Source: Solirubrobacteraceae bacterium
GTDB taxonomy: Bacteria; Actinomycetota; Thermoleophilia; Solirubrobacterales; Solirubrobacteraceae
Direction: 5' to 3'
Length of the DNA: 16,749 nt
Assembly: GCA_030038955.1 (NCBI GenBank)
Contig: JASHQV010000179.1
Span: 1-16,749 of the forward strand
Made by a program: the position numbers and the translations under genes
Shown: positions 1 to 6,473 of the stretch, piece by piece
Position numbering within the stretch: the stretch's first letter is position 1
Layout of the letters: the number at the start of each line of letters is the position of its first letter
The notes under the pieces: model-generated
What the model was told of the DNA's origin: nothing
What the model saw: the letters and a program-made list of their open reading frames with translations, nothing else
Databases searched by the model: none

Positions 1-187
1 AAGGGCCCATAACCGCGAGACCACTCTCCTCGTGGAGCTCACGCCGAAGCGCTGTGGTCAAGGTCTCGCCATCTGCAACGACACCGCCGGGAAGGCTCCA
101 GTAGCTGTGGCCGTCCGCGCGCTGGTGGAGCAGCAGGATGTGGTCGTCCCGTCTCGCGATGCCCACGACCACATGGATGCGTCTCAT
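1..187 (-). CDS. Nudix hydrolase, N-terminal part (cut by window edge)
   Basis: Nudix proteins hydrolyse nucleoside diphosphates linked to another group X; the substrate here is unknown. Only the first 62 codons are in the window. Read from the ATG at 187, residues 35-57 match the complete Nudix box G-x5-E-x7-R-E-U-x-E-E-x-G-U: G35, E41, R49-E50, E53-E54, G56-L57, preceded by the usual W-S-L-P-G. These Glu residues normally bind the catalytic divalent cation. The ATG overlaps the TGA of the upstream methyltransferase gene (ATGA at 184-187), so translation is probably coupled and the two form one operon. There is no stop before the edge and the C-terminal half is missing, so the subfamily cannot be assigned. 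The Nudix call is very sure because the motif is perfect. Confidence 0.93.
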   Translation of the reverse strand, partial: MRRIHVVVGIARRDDHILLLHQRADGHSYWSLPGGVVADGETLTTALRRELHEESGLAVMGP

Positions 188-1101
188 GCATACGTCCGCC
201 AGCCGCCAACGATGTAGTGGATGACACCACCCGCTGTGTGGAGCTGGCGCGTCTCGATCGCGGCGGCGACCGCCTTCGCCTCCTGCATCCGCTCCTCCCA
301 GCAGCGGTCGAAGTCGGTTGCGGTGCCGCCACCCGCGCGGTACAGCCGCCAGGAATCGTCCCGGCTCCGACCCAGCCATGTCCCGCTGTCGGCGTCCTTC
401 GCCAGCAGCCGCGCGATCGACTGCTGCTCGTCGCCGTCGTAGGGCGGCGTCAACGGCCAAGTCTTGTCCGACATGAACGTCTGCACCGCCTGCAGTCCCG
501 CAGCAGCGAAGTAGCCAGGTACGCGGTCGCCGACGGAGTTATCACCTTCGCCCAGCACGATCTTTCCGTGTTCACAGATCAGATAGAAGGCCAGTCGGCG
601 AACCAATGTCTCCGGACTCGAGTCCGGAGACGGAAACGTCTCGACGAGCACGCCCGCTCGATTGTTCGGCTCGGCTGCGAGCACGAGGCCGCCCGGCTTC
701 GTCACCCGCACCATCTCGGCAATCACCGCCGAGGGGTCCCGAACGTGGATGAGCAGGGTCTGACACGTCACCAGGTCGAAGCTGGCATCCGCGAACGGAA
801 GCGACTCCGCCGAGCCCTGCTGGTAACGGAAACGATCTCCGAGCCCGGCGGCCCGCGCTTGGAGCGTTGCCTCTGCCACCCAGGCCGGCTCGAAGTCGAC
901 GCCGACCGTGGTCGCGTCCGGGGCCGTCACGCGATCGATCAGACGTCCCCAGTGGCCCTGACCGGAGCCGACGTCCAGCACCGACTTGGCGCGCGCGAGC
1001 TGAAACCGCCGGCCAAGCAGCTCAACGTGGTCGGGGTTCCAGAACAGGTCCCGCTGCGGCCCCATGTAGGCAGCTGAATGCGGCTCGCTCAGCTCGCTCA
1101 C
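184..1101 (-). CDS. SAM-dependent class I methyltransferase
   Basis: This is a 305-residue soluble protein with a Rossmann-type methyltransferase fold (Methyltransf_11/25-like). Motif I is VLDVGSGQGHWG at residues 41-52 and binds S-adenosylmethionine. An acidic loop, VGVDFEP (66-72), ends the second strand. LPFADASFDLV (101-111) and the later RVTKPGGLVLAAEP (132-145) are the usual motifs IV and VI. The extra 140 or so C-terminal residues have no motif I recognise and probably form the substrate-recognition part, so the methyl acceptor is unknown. It starts at GTG 1101 without a convincing Shine-Dalgarno. TAGGAT lies six bases upstream, which suggests a leaderless or nearly leaderless mRNA. 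It overlaps the downstream Nudix gene by four bases. Class I methyltransferase is near certain; anything finer would be a guess. Confidence 0.9.
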   Translation of the reverse strand: MSELSEPHSAAYMGPQRDLFWNPDHVELLGRRFQLARAKSVLDVGSGQGHWGRLIDRVTAPDATTVGVDFEPAWVAEATLQARAAGLGDRFRYQQGSAESLPFADASFDLVTCQTLLIHVRDPSAVIAEMVRVTKPGGLVLAAEPNNRAGVLVETFPSPDSSPETLVRRLAFYLICEHGKIVLGEGDNSVGDRVPGYFAAAGLQAVQTFMSDKTWPLTPPYDGDEQQSIARLLAKDADSGTWLGRSRDDSWRLYRAGGGTATDFDRCWEERMQEAKAVAAAIETRQLHTAGGVIHYIVGGWRTYA

Positions 1102-1107
1102 CGCCCG

Positions 1108-1113
1108 ATCCTA
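1108..1113 (-). promoter_or_regulatory. Candidate -10 element of the methyltransferase-Nudix operon
   Basis: TAGGAT on the minus strand lies six bases before the GTG start at 1101, fitting the TANNNT pattern. At that distance transcription would start at or next to the start codon. No recognisable -35 hexamer is seen 16-18 bases upstream, so this rests on spacing and on the lack of a ribosome-binding site. Confidence 0.4.
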
Positions 1114-1160
1114 CGACGGCGGTTGGTGCCCTGGGCGGCAGCGTGACCGTCGCCCACGCG

Positions 1161-1198
1161 GCGACCAGCACCGCGGGTGGCGACCAGCACCGCGGGTG
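1161..1198. repeat. Two tandem copies of a 19-bp unit
   Basis: A 19-base unit beginning gcgaccagcaccgcg occupies 1161-1179 and is repeated exactly at 1180-1198. The second copy runs straight into the long inverted repeat at 1193-1237. It lies between the 3' end of the oxidoreductase gene and the 5' end of the methyltransferase gene, outside both. Its function is unknown. Confidence 0.85.
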
Positions 1199-1237
1199 GC
1201 GAGAAATTGGGCTTGTGGCCCAATTTCTCGCCACCCG
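1193..1237 (-). terminator. Perfect 20-bp-arm hairpin just past the oxidoreductase stop
   Basis: Arms 1193-1212 and 1218-1237 are perfectly complementary over 20 bases and enclose a five-base loop, ttgtg. The stem starts five bases after the TGA stop (1242-1244) of the minus-strand oxidoreductase gene. That position suits a transcription terminator or 3'-end stabiliser. It has no T-rich tail, so it is not a textbook intrinsic terminator. The AT-rich stretch agaaattgg in the arm stands out against the surrounding GC. A dispersed REP-like palindrome is an equally possible reading. The inverted repeat is certain; its role is inferred. Confidence 0.6.
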
Positions 1238-1241
1238 ACGA

Positions 1242-2699
1242 TCAGACACCCCCCGCGGCCAGCACCGCCCGCGCGGCGTTGTGACCGGGGATGCCGCTGA
1301 CGCCGCCGCCGCGCCGGGCGCCGGCACCGCACAGCCACACGTTGGCGATCTCCGTCTCGACCCCCCACCGCCCCACCTCGGCGTCAGACTCGGCGAACGG
1401 CCAGCTGAGATCGCGGTGGAAGATGTGACCGCCAGGCATTGACAGCTCCCGCTCGAGCTCGATCGGCGTCAATGCCTCGAGGCACGGACGGCCGTCGGCG
1501 TCGTGTAGCAGGCACTCCTCGATCGGCTCTTGGAGCACCGAGTCGATCGACGCAAGCGCCGCCTCGACCGCCGCCCGCTTGGCTGCGTCGTGGTCGCCTC
1601 CGAACAGCCTCGCGGGCATGTGCAGCGCGAACACCGTGAGCGCCTGCGCGCCGCTCGCGCGCAGGCGCTCACCGAGGATGCTCGGGTCCGTCAGCGAATG
1701 GCAGTACACGTCGCACGGCGGCGTCTCCGGCACGAACCCCACTGTCGCCTCCTCGTAGGCGGCCTGCAGCTGCGAGTAGCTCTCGTTGATGTGGAACGTG
1801 TCAGTGAACGCCACATGCGGGGCCAGGTCCGGGTCGCGCAGGCGTGGCAGCCGCGCCAGCAGCATGTTGAGCTTCAGCTGCGACCCCTCGGGGCCGGGAC
1901 GCGGGTCAGCGCCCGGGGCGGCCAGCAGCCGCTCGAGCAGGGACGGTGCCGCCGCCCACAGCAGCTGTCGCGCGCGCACGCGCGAGCCGTCGGCGCATGA
2001 AACCTCCGCGACCGTGCCGTCGGTGTCGATCTCGGTCACCTCGGTGCCGGTCGCGAGCTCGGCGCCGGCCGCATGCGCAGCCGCCGTCAGCTCGTCGGTC
2101 AGCCGCCCCATGCCGCCCACCGGCACGTCCCAGCGGCCGCGGCCATCACCGATCACGTGGTACAGGAAGCAGCGGTTCTGGCGCAGCTCGGGGTCGTCGG
2201 CGGACGCGAGCGTCCCGATCAGCGCGTCGGTCAGCACGGCGCCGCGCTCGGCCTCGTCGGGCAGCTCCCGCACTAGCGCCTCGCCCAGTGGTCGCTCAAA
2301 CACGTCGCTCCAGGTCTGCTCGTCGTCGATTACGAGGCGGAGCTGCTCCCGGGAGCGGAGTGGCTCGAGCAGCGTCGGCGCGACCCGCTCGGCGAGCCTG
2401 GCGATCCGGCCGTGCCAGGCGACCAGCTCCGGCGAGCGGCGGTCAAGGCCGTGGCGAGGGCGGAGCTCGGCCTTCAGGCCGAGCTCCGCCCTCAGCTCGC
2501 GAGGAAACAAGCTGACGAGGTAGGAGTACCGCGACAACCGCGCATCGACGCCGGCAAACAGCCGCGCGGACACCGCCGCGCCGCCGAGCGCCGGGCTGCG
2601 CTCGAGCAGCCGCACCGAGCGACCCGCGCGCGCCAGCAGCGCGGCCGCGACGAGCCCGTTGTGGCCGCCGCCGACGATCACCGCATCGAGCTCGTTCAC
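1242..2699 (-). CDS. FAD-dependent oxidoreductase, phytoene-desaturase-like
   Basis: This 485-residue flavoprotein belongs to the amine-oxidase/phytoene-desaturase superfamily (CrtI- and PYROXD2-like). The N-terminal dinucleotide-binding motif is AVIVGGGHNGL (about residues 6-16), followed by an acidic residue at the end of the second strand (LLE, 31-33) and the family's SPALGG segment. The C-terminus holds the second FAD-contact region, NVWLCGAGARRGGG followed by SGIPGHNAA. No transmembrane segment is obvious. I chose GTG 2699 because the FAD motif follows at once; an in-frame TTG at 2711 would add four residues. The gene stands alone, with no crtB, crtE or other carotenoid gene beside it. 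A carotenoid role is therefore not supported, and the substrate is unknown. Confidence 0.85.
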   Translation of the reverse strand: MNELDAVIVGGGHNGLVAAALLARAGRSVRLLERSPALGGAAVSARLFAGVDARLSRYSYLVSLFPRELRAELGLKAELRPRHGLDRRSPELVAWHGRIARLAERVAPTLLEPLRSREQLRLVIDDEQTWSDVFERPLGEALVRELPDEAERGAVLTDALIGTLASADDPELRQNRCFLYHVIGDGRGRWDVPVGGMGRLTDELTAAAHAAGAELATGTEVTEIDTDGTVAEVSCADGSRVRARQLLWAAAPSLLERLLAAPGADPRPGPEGSQLKLNMLLARLPRLRDPDLAPHVAFTDTFHINESYSQLQAAYEEATVGFVPETPPCDVYCHSLTDPSILGERLRASGAQALTVFALHMPARLFGGDHDAAKRAAVEAALASIDSVLQEPIEECLLHDADGRPCLEALTPIELERELSMPGGHIFHRDLSWPFAESDAEVGRWGVETEIANVWLCGAGARRGGGVSGIPGHNAARAVLAAGGV

Positions 2700-2732
2700 C
2701 TCGCCCCGCAAGATATCGTGGCGGCGATCGCA

Positions 2733-2758
2733 AACCTTGCCACAGCTGTGTCAAGGTT
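2733..2758. promoter_or_regulatory. 26-bp near-perfect palindrome between divergent genes
   Basis: The outer arms AACCTTG and CAAGGTT and the inner CACAGCTGTG are all self-complementary about one centre, with a single mismatched base pair across 26 bases. The palindrome lies between the starts of the minus-strand oxidoreductase and metH. It contains TTGACA on the minus strand and TTGCCA on the plus strand, so a dimeric regulator bound here could affect both genes. No cognate regulator is visible nearby. The palindrome is seen directly; an operator role is inferred. Confidence 0.5.
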
Positions 2759-2762
2759 CGGG

Positions 2763-2768
2763 TACCAT
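2763..2768 (+). promoter_or_regulatory. Candidate -10 element of metH (leaderless start)
   Basis: TACCAT fits TANNNT and ends seven bases before the ATG at 2776, so transcription would begin at or beside the start codon. There is no Shine-Dalgarno in that gap. TTGCCA at 2737-2742, inside the palindrome, is a possible -35 but with a long 20-base spacer. There is no room for a cobalamin or SAM riboswitch. Confidence 0.45.
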
Positions 2769-2775
2769 CGGTTGG

Positions 2776-5700
2776 ATGCGGGACTACCTGGCCGCCACAC
2801 GCGATCGCGTCGTCGTGTTCGACGGCGGCATGGGCGCGACGCTGGAGATGTTCGAGCTCAGCCTCGAGCACGACTACCGGCTGCCGGGGCGCTGCCACGA
2901 AGCGCTGGTGCTGAACCGGCCCGACGTGATCGAGGCGGTGCACGCGTCGATGCTGGAGGCCGGCGCCGAGGTGCTCGAGACCGACAGCTTCCAGGCCTCG
3001 CGGCTGAAGCTGACCGAATGGGGGCTGGCCGAGCAGACGCTCGAGATCAACGTCCGCGCGGCCGAGATCGCCAGGCGCGCGGCGGGCGCGAGCAGGTTCG
3101 TCGCGGGCTCGATCGGCCCCACGGGGTATCTGCCGGCGAGCGACGATCCGACGCTCGGGCAGATCACCTTCAGGGAGCTCGTGGACGTGTTCACGGAGCA
3201 GGCACAGGGCCTCGTGCGCGGCGGCGCTGACCTGATCATGATCGAGACCGCCCAGGACATCCTCGAGGTCAAGGCGGCCGTGTTCGGCGCCCGCGAGGCA
3301 TTCAGGCTCGAGGACCGCACGCTCCCGATCCAGTGCAGCGTCTCGCTGCTGCCGAACGGTGGCAAGATGCTGCTGGGCACCGACATCAGCTCGGCGCTGA
3401 CGACACTGGAAGCGCTGCGGGTCGACGTGATCGGGCTCAACTGCTCGACCGGCCCCGAGGACATGCGGGACGCAATCCGCTTTCTCGGCGAGCTCTCCCC
3501 CGTGCCCGTGCACTGCATCCCCAACGCCGGCATCCCCGTCCAGGGACCGAACGGCGAGACGATCTTCCCCGAGCAGCCCGAGCCGCTGGCGGCCGTGCTT
3601 GGCGAGTACGTGGAGCGCTACGGCGTGTCGATCGTCGGCGGCTGCTGCGGCACCACGCCCGATCACATCAGCGCGCTGAGCGAGCGTGTCCGGGGGCACG
3701 CGCTCGGAGCGCGGCCGCCCCGGCGGGCGCCGCACGTCAGCTCGATGATGAGCGCGACGCCGCTGATGCAGGACCCGCGCCCGACGCTGGTCGGCGAGCG
3801 TGTCAACGCGCAGGGCTCGCGCCGGGCCAAGCAGCTGCTGCTGGCCGGCGACTACGACGGGCTGGCAGCGGTCGCCGAGGACCAGGTGAGCGGCGGCGCG
3901 CACGTGCTCGACGTCTGCGTCGCGCTGACCGAGCGCCAGGACGAGGCCGAGCAGATGCGCCAGACGGTCAAGCGGATCAGTCTCACGCAACCGGCGCCAA
4001 TCCAGATCGACTCGACCGAGCCGGAGGTGGTCGAGGCAGCGCTCGAGCAGATTCCCGGCCGCGCGATCGTCAACTCGATCAACCTCGAGGCCGGGCGTGA
4101 CAAGCTCGACCGCGTCGTGCCGCTGGTCGAGGCGCACGGGGCCGGGCTGATCGCGCTGACGATCGACGAGCAGGGGATGGCGAAGACCGCGGCGCGCAAG
4201 CTGGAGGTCGCCGAGCGGATCACGCGGCTGTGCTGCGAGGAGCATGGCCTCGACCGCGAGGCGCTGATCTTCGACTGCCTCACATTCACGCTGACGACGG
4301 GTGATGAGGAGTGGCGGCCGAGCGCGCTCGAGACGATCGAGGGGATCCGCCTCGTGAAGGCGCAGATCCCCGGCGTGAGCACGTCGCTGGGCGTGTCGAA
4401 CGTGTCGTTCGGCGTCGGCCTGCCGGCCCGCAGCGTGATCAACAGCGTGTTCCTGCACCACTGCGTGCAAGCCGGGCTCGACCTGGCGATGGTCAACCCC
4501 AACCACATCACCCCGTACGCGGAGATTCCCGAAGTCGAGCGCGAGCTCGCAGACGACCTCGTGCTCAACCGCCGCGAGGACGCGCTCGAGCGGCTGATCG
4601 CTCACTTCGAGGCAAAGCAGGAGGCGGGCGCGGGAGACGCTGGCAGCACCGAGGACCCGACCGCCGCGATGGAGCCCGAGCAGGCGCTCCACTTCCACAT
4701 CCTGCGGCGACGCAAGGAGGGAGTGGAGGAATGGATCGACCGCAGCGTCGAGAAGCTCGGGGCGGTGCCGACGCTCAACGACGTGCTGCTGCCGGCGATG
4801 AAGGAGGTCGGCGACAAGTTCGGCGCCGGCGAGCTGATCCTGCCGTTCGTGCTGCAGTCGGCCGAGGTGATGAAGCGGGCGGTGGCGCGGCTGGAGCGGT
4901 ATCTCGACAAGCTCGAGGGCTATACGAAGGGGACCGTCGTGATCGCCACCGTGTTCGGCGACGTGCACGACATCGGCAAGTCGCTGGTCAACACGATCCT
5001 GACCAACAACGGCTACACGGTGATCGACCTCGGCAAGCAGGTGCCGATCTCGGCGATCCTCGACGCCGCCGTGGAGCACGGCGCGACCGCGATCGGGCTG
5101 AGCGCGCTGCTCGTCTCCACCTCCAAGCAGATGCCAGCATGCGTGCAGGAGCTGCACGAGCGCCGGCTCGAGTTCCCGGTTCTCGTTGGCGGCGCGGCGA
5201 TCAACCGCAACTTTGCACTGCGCGCCCTATACCCGGGCGGGACCGAGTCGGACGCGGTCTACGACCCGGGCGTGTTCTACTGCAAGGACGCGTTCGAGGG
5301 GCTCGCGCGGATGGACCAGCTGATCGACCCCGAGACGCGGCGGGCGCTGGTGGCGCGGACCCGGGAGGCCGCCCAGCGCCTGCGCGAGCAGCCCGATGCC
5401 GTCGAAGACGGGGCGCCGACGACCGGGGACGCGAGCGTGCGCAGCGCCGCGCGCACCGACAACCCGATCCCCGAGCCGCCGTTCTGGGGTGCGCGCGAGA
5501 TCGACGAGATTGACCTCGACGAGGTCTTCCGCCACCTCGACACGCACGTGCTGTTCAAGCTCCACTGGGGCGGGCGCGGCGTCAAGGGCGACGCCTGGGA
5601 GCTGCTCGTGCGCGAGGACTTCCAGCCGCGGCTCGAGCGGATGTGGCGTGAGGCCATCGGGGGCCCGGACGGCCCCCGTCCCAATCAAGGCGCCGACCGG

Positions 5701-6453
5701 ATGGAGGCAAGCGCCATCGGGGGCCCGGACGGCCCCCGTCGCAATCAAGGCGCCGACCGGATGGAGGCAAGGGGATACCTCCGGCCGCGGGCGCGGCTGG
5801 GGTACTTCCCGTGCAACGCCGCCGGCAACGAGCTGATCGTCTGGGACCCGGAGGATTTCGACCCCGCCCACCCCCGCGAGCTGGAGCGGCTCGTGTTCCC
5901 GCGCCAGCCGCGGCACGGCCGGATCTGCCTGGCCGACTTCTTCCGGCCGCTGCCCGACGGCGGCTCGCCGTCCGTCGAGGAGGTCGACGTGGTCGCCCTG
6001 CAGGCGGTCACGGTCGGGAACGAGGTGAGCGAGCTGATGGCCGGGCTCGAGCGCGATGGCGAGTTCTCCGAGCAGCTGTTCGTCCACGGCCTCGGCGTGC
6101 AGGCGGCCGAGGCGCTGGCGGAGTGGTTGCACGCGCGCGTGCGGCGCGAGCTCGGGATCGCCCCGACGCAGGGACGCCGGTACTCGTGGGGCTACCCGGC
6201 CTGCCCGGACCAGTCGGAGCACGAGAAGGTGTTTCGCCTGCTGGACGTGCCGGCGATCGGGCTGCGCCTGAGTGGCGGCTACGCGGTCGAGCCGGAGCAG
6301 TCGACGCTGGCGATCATCGCCCACCATCCGCAGGCCGTGTACTTCGGGATGAAGAGCGGCCAGCTTCCCGCGACCGAGCGTCAGGCCGCCGACCAGCTGA
6401 TCGCGGGGACCGTGCGCGACCCGACGCGTGCGGGCGCTCCGGCGCGGCAGTAG
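2776..6453 (+). CDS. metH: Cobalamin-dependent methionine synthase
   Basis: This 1225-residue cytosolic enzyme transfers the methyl group of 5-methyltetrahydrofolate, via cob(I)alamin, to homocysteine to give methionine. All four modules are present in order. The homocysteine domain (about 1-310) has zinc ligands C223 and C290-C291 in GGCCGT. The pterin-binding domain covers about 335-620. The cobalamin module carries DVHDIG with B12-ligand His731. The SAM-dependent reactivation domain (about 900-1215) ends with GYPACP at 1139-1144. Length matches the E. coli enzyme. I chose ATG 2776 because the homocysteine domain begins there; an in-frame extension to 2659 would overlap the neighbouring promoter region and gene. 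Residues 960-999 are two near-identical 20-residue repeats inside the reactivation domain, described separately. The gene is single and convergent with the glycosyltransferase gene, with a 20-base gap. Confidence 0.97.
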   Translation: MRDYLAATRDRVVVFDGGMGATLEMFELSLEHDYRLPGRCHEALVLNRPDVIEAVHASMLEAGAEVLETDSFQASRLKLTEWGLAEQTLEINVRAAEIARRAAGASRFVAGSIGPTGYLPASDDPTLGQITFRELVDVFTEQAQGLVRGGADLIMIETAQDILEVKAAVFGAREAFRLEDRTLPIQCSVSLLPNGGKMLLGTDISSALTTLEALRVDVIGLNCSTGPEDMRDAIRFLGELSPVPVHCIPNAGIPVQGPNGETIFPEQPEPLAAVLGEYVERYGVSIVGGCCGTTPDHISALSERVRGHALGARPPRRAPHVSSMMSATPLMQDPRPTLVGERVNAQGSRRAKQLLLAGDYDGLAAVAEDQVSGGAHVLDVCVALTERQDEAEQMRQTVKRISLTQPAPIQIDSTEPEVVEAALEQIPGRAIVNSINLEAGRDKLDRVVPLVEAHGAGLIALTIDEQGMAKTAARKLEVAERITRLCCEEHGLDREALIFDCLTFTLTTGDEEWRPSALETIEGIRLVKAQIPGVSTSLGVSNVSFGVGLPARSVINSVFLHHCVQAGLDLAMVNPNHITPYAEIPEVERELADDLVLNRREDALERLIAHFEAKQEAGAGDAGSTEDPTAAMEPEQALHFHILRRRKEGVEEWIDRSVEKLGAVPTLNDVLLPAMKEVGDKFGAGELILPFVLQSAEVMKRAVARLERYLDKLEGYTKGTVVIATVFGDVHDIGKSLVNTILTNNGYTVIDLGKQVPISAILDAAVEHGATAIGLSALLVSTSKQMPACVQELHERRLEFPVLVGGAAINRNFALRALYPGGTESDAVYDPGVFYCKDAFEGLARMDQLIDPETRRALVARTREAAQRLREQPDAVEDGAPTTGDASVRSAARTDNPIPEPPFWGAREIDEIDLDEVFRHLDTHVLFKLHWGGRGVKGDAWELLVREDFQPRLERMWREAIGGPDGPRPNQGADRMEASAIGGPDGPRRNQGADRMEARGYLRPRARLGYFPCNAAGNELIVWDPEDFDPAHPRELERLVFPRQPRHGRICLADFFRPLPDGGSPSVEEVDVVALQAVTVGNEVSELMAGLERDGEFSEQLFVHGLGVQAAEALAEWLHARVRRELGIAPTQGRRYSWGYPACPDQSEHEKVFRLLDVPAIGLRLSGGYAVEPEQSTLAIIAHHPQAVYFGMKSGQLPATERQAADQLIAGTVRDPTRAGAPARQ
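5653..5771 (+). repeat. 60-bp in-frame tandem duplication inside metH
   Basis: Two copies, 5653-5711 and 5713-5771, repeat with an exact 60-base period and differ at one base (5681 c against 5741 g); the single base after each copy also differs. Each encodes a 20-residue unit starting AIGGPDGPR and ending ADRMEA. Each copy contains a GC palindrome, cgggggcc-cggac-ggcccccg (eight-base arms, five-base loop). The pair lies between the segment ending MWREA and the conserved GYLRPRARLGYF of the reactivation domain, so it looks like extra sequence in a surface linker. Confidence 0.95.
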
Positions 6454-6473
6454 CGGCGCCCGGCGGCCAAGTC

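Noticed and set aside
1242..2699. Carotenoid phytoene desaturase (crtI) assignment
   Set aside because: Only superfamily-level FAD motifs are visible and no carotenoid genes are adjacent, so the specific name is not justified.
2700..2711. TTG at 2711 as the start of the FAD oxidoreductase
   Set aside because: The GTG at 2699 puts the FAD-binding strand at the usual distance from the N-terminus, and the extra four residues have no support. It cannot be fully excluded, because neither start has a clear Shine-Dalgarno.
2700..2775. Possible cobalamin or SAM riboswitch upstream of metH
   Set aside because: Only 76 bases separate the divergent genes, there is no B12-box or SAM-riboswitch core, and the -10 element abuts the start codon.
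2443..5157. A 904-codon open frame on the minus strand opposite metH
   Set aside because: It lies antisense to an unmistakable metH, its composition is Arg/His/Asp/Leu-rich as expected for an opposite-strand shadow in GC-rich DNA, and no domain is recognisable.
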